Source: DATKZH01 sp964505295 (GTDB taxonomy: Bacteria > Planctomycetota > Planctomycetia > Pirellulales > Thermoguttaceae). Taken from it: a stretch of DNA of 12,457 bases. This document shows positions 1-5,708 of this stretch, one piece after another. The stretch covers positions 1-12,457 of the forward strand of contig CAZDHR010000202.1 in the NCBI GenBank assembly GCA_964505295.1. The letters are read 5' to 3'. Made by a program: the position numbers and the translations under genes. Below the pieces are notes generated by a model. That model was not told where the DNA came from, made no database searches, and saw only the letters and a list, made by a program, of their open reading frames with translations. How positions within the stretch are numbered: position 1 is the first letter of the stretch; every line of letters starts with the position of its first letter.

Positions 1-350
1 ATCCGCTCACCGACTTCTACGTGCCCATTGTCAGTTTTCATGAGCAAGTTGCCGGATGGAACGCCTATATCAACCGGGCAACAACGCTTGAGGCCGTCGT
101 CAAGGCGTACCGCATGTACGAGCGGATTCTCGCTGACTTCGCGTGCATGCAGGTTCTCCCGTTCGACGCCGCCGCGGGGCAGACCTTTGAGTCGCTGCGC
201 AAGCAACGAGTTCGGATCGGAACGATGGACCTTCGAATCGCCGCCGTCGCGCTGAGCCGAGAGTTGAAGCTCCTGACCCGAAATCTGGTTGACTTCCAGA
301 AAGTACCGGGGCTCGCCGTGGAGGATTGGACGGCCGGACGACACGATTGA
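1..350 (+). CDS. VapC-like PIN-domain ribonuclease toxin, 5'-truncated by the window edge
   Basis: The frame is open to the left edge (codons from base 3 read PLTDFYVP), so the true start lies outside; the GTG at 21 is probably internal. The visible part is the C-terminal two thirds of a PIN domain. A conserved acidic residue sits in SFHEQVAGW (Glu codon at 42-44). The second acidic cluster is in RIGTMDLRIAAVAL, and the ending LLTRNLVDFQKVPGLAVEDW is the usual VapC signature. PIN toxins of this family are Mg-dependent RNases that cleave tRNA or rRNA and are neutralised by a small antitoxin encoded just upstream. That antitoxin gene and the first catalytic Asp are outside the window, so whether the pair is intact cannot be judged. 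The gene is convergent with yidD. No terminator is obvious in the 99 bases between them. Confidence 0.85.
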   Translation, partial: PLTDFYVPIVSFHEQVAGWNAYINRATTLEAVVKAYRMYERILADFACMQVLPFDAAAGQTFESLRKQRVRIGTMDLRIAAVALSRELKLLTRNLVDFQKVPGLAVEDWTAGRHD

Positions 351-449
351 TCCGCGCTTCGTCGACGCTTGTGTACCCACTGTGTCAGCGACGTAGTCAA
401 GCTCGTCGAGATGGCCAGGGTGCCGCGGCCGAACGTGGTGAGGTGAGTC

Positions 450-698
450 TCACGGCGGATCGTACCCCCCCGGATGGAATGGGTGGCAGCGGCAGATGCG
501 GAGGAGGCCCCGAAAGCTGCCGCGGATCGCGCCGTACTTACGGACGGATTCGATGAAGTAGACGCTACAGGTGGGATAGAACCGGCACTGGCGCCCGAAA
601 ATGGGGCTGAGCGTCCACTGGTAGACGCGCACCAGCCCGATCAGCGTCCAGGCCGGGAGGTGGAAAAGCCCGCGGGCGATCCGACGGAGCACGTTCAT
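450..698 (-). CDS. yidD: Membrane protein insertion efficiency factor YidD
   Basis: The 82-residue protein has the full-length YidD pattern: an amphipathic N-terminal stretch (residues 1-30), then CRFYPTCSVYFIE (38-50), YG at 55-56 and the closing RICRCHPFHPGGYDPP. Conserved cysteines are at 38, 44, 69 and 71. YidD is a small, peripheral inner-membrane protein thought to help the YidC insertase place proteins in the membrane. Its ATG (698) lies inside the end of rnpA and overlaps the rnpA TGA by 4 nt (ATGA), which implies translational coupling. It is the last gene of the dnaJ-like/rnpA/yidD operon. YidC, often the next gene in bacteria, is not here. No strong downstream hairpin was found. 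Confidence 0.95.
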   Translation of the reverse strand: MNVLRRIARGLFHLPAWTLIGLVRVYQWTLSPIFGRQCRFYPTCSVYFIESVRKYGAIRGSFRGLLRICRCHPFHPGGYDPP

Positions 699-1057
699 CG
701 AGGGTCCCGCTCCAGTTTCGACGCGACTCGGGCGGCAAGGCGAGGGAGCGACTCGACGAGCCCGGTCAGCTCGGGCTGGGCGCCCTTCCGGGGGATGACG
801 ACCAGGTCGACGCCCTCGGGCAGCCGGGGGCGGGTCCGCCGAAACGCCTCACGAATCATCCGTTTCCAGCGATTGCGCACGACCGCGCCGCCCACCTTGC
901 GCGAGACGGATAACCCGAGTCGAGGATGACCGAGCCCGTTTGGGTGTCCGAAGATCAGCAGGCGCCGGTCCGAAGCGGTCGCGCGACGCCGGTACGCCCG
1001 CTGGAAGTCGGCGGTGCGGCGAATCCGGTGCTCGGGCAAGAGCCGCTGGTTGTGCAT
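695..1057 (-). CDS. rnpA: Ribonuclease P protein component
   Basis: This 120-residue basic protein assists the RNase P RNA in removing 5' leaders from pre-tRNAs. The family signature is at residues 52-72: SRKVGGAVVRNRWKRMIREAF, including the RNR core that contacts RNA. The N-terminal LLPEHRIRRTADFQRAYRR matches the usual substrate-cleft start. The open frame continues upstream to 1294, but that part is antisense-frame read-through of the preceding J-domain gene. The ATG at 1057, 4 nt after that gene's stop, gives the normal family length. Only a weak GGTAGG precedes it, so coupling to the upstream stop is likely. In many bacteria rnpA follows rpmH (ribosomal protein L34); here it follows a dnaJ-type gene. 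Confidence 0.95.
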   Translation of the reverse strand: MHNQRLLPEHRIRRTADFQRAYRRRATASDRRLLIFGHPNGLGHPRLGLSVSRKVGGAVVRNRWKRMIREAFRRTRPRLPEGVDLVVIPRKGAQPELTGLVESLPRLAARVASKLERDPR

Positions 1058-1061
1058 GGGC

Positions 1062-2024
1062 CTACCATCGGAGGTTCGCACGGGGGTCGTGCGCGTAGCG
1101 GTTGTCGAGCCGGCGGATCGCCGCTTGGCTCGCCTCGTCCAGCGTGTCGGGGAGCACGATCTGGACCTCGGCAAACAGGTCGCCGGCCGGGCCGTTTGCC
1201 GACGCCACGCCGTGGCCCCTGATGCGGAGCTTGGCGCCGCCGGAGGTTCCGGGTGGGACCCGCAAGGCGACGGTGCCGCGGGGCGTGGGCACATCGACCT
1301 TGGCCCCCAAGGCCGCCTCGGGGAGGGTCACCGGCAGCTTGACGTGGAGGTGGCTACCCCGGCGCTGGAAGCAAGGGTGCGGGGCAACGCGGACGGTGAG
1401 GAGCAGATCGCCCGGCGGTCCCCCTCCAGCAGCCGGTTCGCCCTGGCCCCGCAGCCGGATTTTCTTGCCGTCTTCGATGCCGGGCGGGATCTTGACGTTG
1501 AGAGTCCCCCCCTTGCCGGAGGGGCGATGGACGTCGAGTGGCACTTCCCCTCCGTTGATCGAGATGGCGAACGGGATTTCCACTTCCGCATGAAGGTCGT
1601 TGCCCCGGCGGGGGCCGGCCGATCGCTTCCGAGCCCGCCCGCCGCCGCGCCCGAACTGGCCGAAAATGCCGCCCGGGCCCACGCCGGCCTCGGTCCCAAA
1701 GCGGTCGCCGAAAAACTGGCCGAAGTCGAGGTCCTCGAAGCTGAAGTTGAACCCGGGGCCGGCACGCCAGGTGGGCCCGCCCCGCGGCCCACCTGCTCCC
1801 ATCGTCTCGAACGAGCTGCCGTAGCGGTCGTACATCTCCCGCTTCTGCGGATCGCTGAGCACATCGAACGCCGTCTGGACCTGCTGAAACTTTTTTTTGG
1901 CGGTCTGGTCGTCGGGGTTCACATCGGGGTGGTACTTGCGAGCCAGCTTGCGGTAGGCCTTCCGGATATCCTCTTGCGAGGCGTCGCGGGAAACGCCCAG
2001 GATCTTGTAGTAGTCTTCAGCCAT
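1062..2024 (-). CDS. J-domain co-chaperone, CbpA/DnaJ type II (no zinc finger)
   Basis: The 320-residue protein begins with a canonical J-domain (residues 4-69) with the HPD motif at 32-34 that stimulates DnaK ATPase. A Gly/Phe-rich linker follows (about 74-140), containing FEDLDFGQFFGDRFG and a basic patch RARKRSAGPRR. Two C-terminal beta-domains then bind client protein (about 142-215 and 225-293; VKIPPGIEDGKKIRLRGQG and the parallel RVPPGTSGGAKLRIRGHG). The four CXXCXGXG repeats of true DnaJ are absent, so it is the CbpA-like class. It is first in an operon with rnpA and yidD, under a promoter at 2085-2114. A run of eight A's encodes Lys43-45. A DNA-binding nucleoid role, as for E. coli CbpA, is possible but not shown by sequence. 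Confidence 0.93.
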   Translation of the reverse strand: MAEDYYKILGVSRDASQEDIRKAYRKLARKYHPDVNPDDQTAKKKFQQVQTAFDVLSDPQKREMYDRYGSSFETMGAGGPRGGPTWRAGPGFNFSFEDLDFGQFFGDRFGTEAGVGPGGIFGQFGRGGGRARKRSAGPRRGNDLHAEVEIPFAISINGGEVPLDVHRPSGKGGTLNVKIPPGIEDGKKIRLRGQGEPAAGGGPPGDLLLTVRVAPHPCFQRRGSHLHVKLPVTLPEAALGAKVDVPTPRGTVALRVPPGTSGGAKLRIRGHGVASANGPAGDLFAEVQIVLPDTLDEASQAAIRRLDNRYAHDPRANLRW

Positions 2025-2084
2025 TGCGCGTACCAGCCGTCCCTCGATAACCGGCCACCATGCCCTAAGTCCTCAGTACGCTTC

Positions 2085-2114
2085 ATTGTAGCGCCTGTGC
2101 CTTGGCCTCATCAA
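2085..2114 (-). promoter_or_regulatory. Sigma-70-like promoter for the dnaJ-like/rnpA/yidD operon
   Basis: Read on the minus strand: a -35 of TTGATG (2109-2114), an 18-bp spacer, and a -10 of TACAAT (2085-2090). The predicted start of transcription is near 2078, giving a leader of about 55 nt before the ATG at 2024. No CIRCE-type heat-shock repeat (TTAGCACTC N9 GAGTGCTAA) is visible around it. Confidence 0.5.
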
Positions 2115-2233
2115 GCGGGCCTCGAGTGGCCGGGGCTCGACGGCGCGGTGCCGCTGGCCGTCTGGTAGCGGGACCTGGGCAAGAGGAGAGCCCAATGGGT
2201 AAGCGTCCGCGTCGACTCGCCGCCTTGTCCACC

Positions 2234-2263
2234 CGGACAGGGGAGACGCCGGCATGCTACAGT
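2234..2263 (+). promoter_or_regulatory. Weak candidate promoter for the PHP-like gene
   Basis: A CGGACA (2234-2239) and TACAGT (2258-2263), 18 bp apart, each match the -35 and -10 consensus at four of six positions. Transcription would begin near 2270. That is downstream of the alternative ATG at 2254 and upstream of the SD-preceded ATG at 2296, which supports the shorter reading frame. Confidence 0.25.
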
Positions 2264-2295
2264 TGTCCGGGGCCCCTTCGAGGAGGAATGGGAGC

Positions 2296-3858
2296 ATGCG
2301 CCGAGCATCCACAGCGCCGGGCCGCGTGATCGCCGTGTGGTTGTGCGGTTTCGCGGTGTTTCTGACGCCCCTGACGAAGCCCGGCCCCCGCGCCGCCTGG
2401 GCCGCCGGCGGAAAGCTCGAACTGACGGTGGTCGACCGCCAGACGGGAGCGCCGATCCCTTGTCGCATGCACCTGAGCAACGCCGCCGGTCGGCCCCGCA
2501 AACCCAGGGGAATGCCCTTCTGGCACGATCACTTCGCCTTTGACGGGACAATCACCCTGGAGCTCCCCTTGGGCCAGTACTTCTTCGAGCTGGAAAGGGG
2601 GCTCGAATACGTCGAGCGTTCCGGGAACTTCACCATCAATCGCTTCGCCGACGACGCCAAGGAAGTCGACATGCTGCGGTTCGTCGACATGTCGTCGCAC
2701 GGCTGGTGGTCGGGCGATCTTCACGTGCGCCGGCCGGTTCGCGACATCGAGCTTCTGATGCAGGCCGACGATCTGCACGTGGTCCCACTCATCACCTGGT
2801 GGAACGACGAAGACCCGCCCCGCGGCAAATCGCCCGCAGAAGACCCCTTGGTCCAGTTCGACCGAGACCGGTACTACCATCGGATGGCCGGCGGACACGA
2901 GCGGGCAGGCGGCACGCTGCTCTTCTTCAATCTGCCGTTTCCGCTCGGGCTGGCGGATGCGTCGGAAGAATACCCCCCACCCATGGTCTACGTGGAGCGA
3001 GCCCGCGAGCATCCGAACGCCTGGATCGACCTGACGAAGCCGTTCTGGTGGGACTTGCCCGTGCTCGTGGCCCACGACCAGGTCGACTCGATCCAGATCG
3101 CCCATAGTCACATCTCTCGCGACAAGGTGGTCCGGAGCGAGACGGGGGGCAAGCCTCGCGACACGGCCCTCTACCCCGGCGTCGAGGGAATCCCGCGGTG
3201 GTCGCAGGCGATCTACTTCCACCTGCTCAATTGCGGGCTGCGCATCCCGCCCACGGCCGGGAGCGGCTCCGGCATGGCCCCCAATCCGGTCGGATACAAC
3301 CGCGTCTACGTCCACGTCGACGGCGCGTTGGACTACGAGAAGTGGTGGGAGAGCCTCCGGGCCGGCCGGGTGGTCGTCACCAACGGGCCGTTGTTGCGAC
3401 CGAGCGTGCGCGGGCAGTCGCCCGGCCACGTCTTCTCCGCGGAAGAAGGGGACCAGCTCGATTTCGAGATCGGCCTGACCCTCTCGACCCGAGAGCCGAT
3501 CAGCTACCTCGAGTTGATCAAGGACGGGGAGATCGAACACTCCGTGCGGTTCGACGAATACCGCAAGGAGGGCCGGCTCCCCAATTTGCACTTCGACCGG
3601 AGCGGCTGGTTTCTGGTCCGCGCGGTGACCGACGTGGCCGACACCTACCGCTTCGCCATGACGGGGCCGTATTACGTCCAGATCGGCGACCAGCCGCGAA
3701 TCAGCAAGCGATCGGCCCAGTTCTTTCTCGACTGGGTGTACGAGCGGGCCCGGCAGATCAAGCTGGACGACCCGGCGCGGCAGCGGACCGTGCTCGAATA
3801 CCACCGTCGGGCCCGGGACTTCTGGCAGGAGCGTGTTGGGCGATCGAACGCGGAGTGA
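2296..3858 (+). CDS. Exported CehA/McbA-family PHP-like metallohydrolase, substituted metal motif
   Basis: The start at 2296 is chosen because AGGAGG (2281-2286) sits 9 nt before it; an in-frame ATG at 2254 has no such site. The 520-residue product begins with a signal peptide: MRR, a hydrophobic core VIAVWLCGFAVFLTPL, and a likely cut near AAWA-AG, residues 33-38. Next comes a beta-rich stretch like a carboxypeptidase-regulatory/CNA-B fold (about 39-105). A PHP-like domain then begins at GWWSGDLHVRRPVRD (136-150). Further His residues at 161, 200, 260 and 270 and the motif VVVTNGP (359-365) fit CehA/McbA-like proteins. The family norm is GDLHxH, but here the second His is Arg145, so metal binding may be altered. 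The substrate is unknown. It probably acts outside the cytoplasmic membrane. It is monocistronic and diverges from the dnaJ-like operon. Confidence 0.75.
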   Translation: MRRASTAPGRVIAVWLCGFAVFLTPLTKPGPRAAWAAGGKLELTVVDRQTGAPIPCRMHLSNAAGRPRKPRGMPFWHDHFAFDGTITLELPLGQYFFELERGLEYVERSGNFTINRFADDAKEVDMLRFVDMSSHGWWSGDLHVRRPVRDIELLMQADDLHVVPLITWWNDEDPPRGKSPAEDPLVQFDRDRYYHRMAGGHERAGGTLLFFNLPFPLGLADASEEYPPPMVYVERAREHPNAWIDLTKPFWWDLPVLVAHDQVDSIQIAHSHISRDKVVRSETGGKPRDTALYPGVEGIPRWSQAIYFHLLNCGLRIPPTAGSGSGMAPNPVGYNRVYVHVDGALDYEKWWESLRAGRVVVTNGPLLRPSVRGQSPGHVFSAEEGDQLDFEIGLTLSTREPISYLELIKDGEIEHSVRFDEYRKEGRLPNLHFDRSGWFLVRAVTDVADTYRFAMTGPYYVQIGDQPRISKRSAQFFLDWVYERARQIKLDDPARQRTVLEYHRRARDFWQERVGRSNAE

Positions 3859-3862
3859 CCGC

Positions 3863-3893
3863 GACCGGCAGCCGGACGACGTGGCTGTCGGTC
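3863..3893 (+). terminator. Terminator-like hairpin after the PHP-like gene
   Basis: GACCGGCAGCC (3863-3873) pairs over 11 bp with GGCTGTCGGTC (3883-3893), with one G-T wobble, around a 9-nt loop. A pyrimidine-rich stretch, ACTTCTCCTTCTTGTG, follows. It lies 5 nt after the stop codon. The T-tract is imperfect, so it may be a weak intrinsic terminator. Confidence 0.5.
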
Positions 3894-4677
3894 ACTTCTC
3901 CTTCTTGTGTATATCAGCCTTTCATCTTGTCTTTGCCGTTTGACGCAAGGCACCAGATCGATCCGACGGGATTCTCTTACGCAAATCGCGTCGTCGGTGC
4001 CAGTCGGAACACCCATTGTACCTGCCGATCTCCGCGAGAGATTGCCCGGCCGCTTTGTTCGACAGGGCTTGCCGAAACGGCAGGATCGGGATGTTGGTCA
4101 CGGGCGATACGACCCGTGCGTTCGTCACGACAGGAGAAACTTCCTAAAGTCGGAAGCTGTTCCGACTCGAAACTAATCTTCGGAAGCCTCGTTCCCGCGA
4201 CGGAGTCTCCCCATAGGGTTATCGTGCGGGACGGGCCCAAGGGGGGTTACATTCGGCTTACGGGCCATTCCTGGATCGACCTGTCGCTCCGAGTGGAGGA
4301 CGGGTCGTCTCGGGGTTTCTCCCCGTCGTGATCGATTGCCGGGCAATTGTTCCGGGAAGTCTTGGGATTCGCGATAAGTTGGTTGGGCCGTGCCTTCTCT
4401 ATTTTACGGATTTTCGCTGACTTCCGGATGCCGAGGCTGCCGATGCTATTACTACGGCGAGGGTCAGAGGGAGCTGAACCATAGCCGACCTGAAGCGAGT
4501 CGTGTCAGGCCCCGACCCAGGTGTTTGCGGAGCGGCGCCAGGCTGCCTTAGCCGGCGTGATGGAACGAAGAGGGGGTGCTCTTCCGCAGACATGGGGGCC
4601 CAAGCGGTTCGGTTGGATCAGGCCGATCCGGCCGAGACCAAGTCGGAACTTAGCGAGTAAGATTCGGAGAGCCTGCA
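3894..4677 (+). other. Long non-coding stretch upstream of the HTH/receiver-like gene
   Basis: These 784 bases hold no ORF I can believe. The short frames on both strands lack domain patterns, SD sites and consistent codon use, and base composition looks less GC-biased than the neighbouring genes. Small hairpins are present: GTCGGAA/TTCCGAC with a 4-nt loop (4149-4166), and CGGGG/CCCCG (4311-4325). The right arm of the second could instead pair with GACGGG at 4299-4304. A TATTTT at 4400-4405 with TTGGTT at 4379-4384 (15-bp spacer) is a very weak promoter. I cannot match any of it to a known RNA family. A long leader, a small RNA or decayed sequence are all possible. Confidence 0.4.
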
Positions 4678-5250
4678 ATGAAGGTTTTCACAACCGGTCA
4701 GGTCGCCAAGATCTGCAAGGTGGCCCCGCGAACCGTGAGTAAGTGGTTCGACTCGGGTCGCCTAAAGGGATACCGCATCCCTGGATCGCAAGACCGCCGC
4801 ATTCCGCGTGAGTACTTGATCAAGTTTCTCAAGGAGCACGGAATGCCCTTGGGCGACCTGGAAGACGAGGCCATGGCCAAAGTGCTGATTGTGGCCCAGG
4901 ACCAAGTCTTGATCGAGAACCTCAAACGGGAATTGCCCGTCGAGCGCTCTTTCAAAGTGGCGGTTGCCGCCAGCGGTTTCGATGCCGGGATTCAAGCCGA
5001 GAGCTTCCACCCGGACTGTATTATCGTTGACTTCTCGATCGGCCGTCAGGAGGCCCTGCAAATCTGTCAGAATTTGCGTCGCAACAGCGCCTTTGCCGAC
5101 GTGATCCTGATCGCTTTGCTGCCCGACGACGGCAGCTCCACGAGCTTCGACCGATCGAGCATCAACGAGACGTTCAAGAAACCGTTCGACGCCGCCCTTT
5201 TGGCCGAGCGACTTCGCACCCTCATCGGTGCCAAGAAGGAACTCGTTTGA
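4678..5250 (+). CDS. HTH (Xis/MerR-type) DNA-binding protein with C-terminal receiver-like domain
   Basis: GGAGA (4666-4670) lies 7 nt before the ATG. The 190-residue protein starts with an excisionase/MerR-type winged HTH (residues 3-55: TTGQVAKICKVAPRTVSKWF, then GYRIPGSQDRRIPREYL). After a short acidic linker comes a CheY-like fold (68-184). The phosphoacceptor position is kept as Asp118 (IIVDFS) and the conserved Lys as Lys168 (KKPF). The acidic Mg-binding pair, normally after the first strand, is Ala73-Gln74 (IVAQDQ), and the usual switch Thr/Ser is Ala146. It is therefore probably a phosphorylation-independent or atypical receiver that tunes the HTH. The order HTH-then-receiver is the reverse of most response regulators. 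No histidine kinase is adjacent. It is monocistronic, with hairpins downstream. Confidence 0.8.
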   Translation: MKVFTTGQVAKICKVAPRTVSKWFDSGRLKGYRIPGSQDRRIPREYLIKFLKEHGMPLGDLEDEAMAKVLIVAQDQVLIENLKRELPVERSFKVAVAASGFDAGIQAESFHPDCIIVDFSIGRQEALQICQNLRRNSAFADVILIALLPDDGSSTSFDRSSINETFKKPFDAALLAERLRTLIGAKKELV

Positions 5251-5253
5251 GTC

Positions 5254-5273
5254 GCGTCCCCTTTGCGGGACGC
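5254..5273 (+). terminator. Hairpin immediately after the HTH/receiver-like gene
   Basis: GCGTCCC (5254-5260) and GGGACGC (5267-5273) form a perfect 7-bp stem with a 6-nt loop, 3 nt after the stop codon. No T-tract follows, so it may be a 3'-end stabiliser or a Rho-linked site rather than a classical terminator. Confidence 0.4.
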
Positions 5274-5312
5274 CACCTGTGTTGTCCACCACGATTCGCC
5301 GGCTTGAATAAC

Positions 5313-5339
5313 CCGCCGCGGTCAAGACCCCCGCGGCGG
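5313..5339 (+). terminator. GC-rich hairpin with following T/A-rich tail, likely intrinsic terminator
   Basis: CCGCCGCGG (5313-5321) pairs perfectly over 9 bp with CCGCGGCGG (5331-5339) around a 9-nt loop. ATAATTTCT follows. It is the best terminator candidate for the HTH/receiver-like transcript, 63 nt after its stop codon. Confidence 0.5.
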
Positions 5340-5708
5340 ATAATTTCTCCCGCCTCACGCGGCAATCCCATCCCGCCCGCCGCAGCACGCCCCAGGCCCC
5401 CGCGAGACTTGCCTCGCACTTCGTGTGTGCCGGTTCCGCGTTTCTTTCCGCCTTCGGTCGCTCTCGTGCGTCCAGGTCAATGGCCCGGATCATGCGTAGC
5501 CCATTTGTCGTGACCGCATTGATGCGGTCTGAGGCCGCTTCGGAGGGTTTGGACCCGACGAGTCGGGGCACGACAAGCCCTTGTGAGTGATCCGGAATAA
5601 CCGGCCGCTGCTTTGTGCGGGCTTCTTCCGGCAGACGGCGGCCCCGAGGCATGCCGTGTCCGATGTGCTCGCTTGCACGGAGTGGCCGCGGCCAGGTACG
5701 ATGAATCC
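5340..5708 (+). other. Intergenic stretch before the GT39 gene
   Basis: No gene is seen here. It contains a 7-bp hairpin GACCGCA/TGCGGTC with a TTGA loop (5512-5529) and a small CCGAC/GTCGG pair near 5565-5580. A weak promoter-like pair occurs just before the gene: TTGCAC (5673-5678), 18 bp, TACGAT (5697-5702). It would start transcription at about the ATG at 5709, giving a leaderless message. That would fit the lack of a good SD there, but the match to consensus is poor. Confidence 0.35.

Noticed and set aside
1058..1294. 79-residue N-terminal extension of RnpA
   Set aside because: It overlaps the J-domain gene's C-terminus, is out of line with the normal family length of about 110-130 residues, and has low-complexity composition.
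1014..2168. 384-codon plus-strand frame
   Set aside because: It lies opposite the clear J-domain gene and the start of rnpA. Its translation shows no recognisable motif.
2085..2300. Possible CIRCE heat-shock operator before the dnaJ-like gene
   Set aside because: No TTAGCACTC-N9-GAGTGCTAA inverted repeat is present near the promoter.
2257..3804. 515-codon open frame on the minus strand
   Set aside because: It is antisense to the PHP-like gene, which has a signal peptide, SD site and family motifs. The minus frame has no domain pattern and arises from GC-rich codon bias.
3198..4331. 377-codon plus-strand frame running past the PHP-like gene into the non-coding block
   Set aside because: The first part is an out-of-frame reading of the PHP-like gene, and the remainder has no motif or SD. 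The open length there looks accidental.
3894..4677. Known structural RNA (RNase P RNA, tmRNA, SRP RNA, riboswitch) in the gene-free block
   Set aside because: I looked for their conserved core sequences and found none. The neighbouring rnpA does not imply rnpB nearby.
5613..5708. Upstream start extending the glycosyltransferase by 32 residues
   Set aside because: The added residues are not hydrophobic or conserved in type. The ATG at 5709 places a short cytoplasmic tail before the first membrane helix, as usual.
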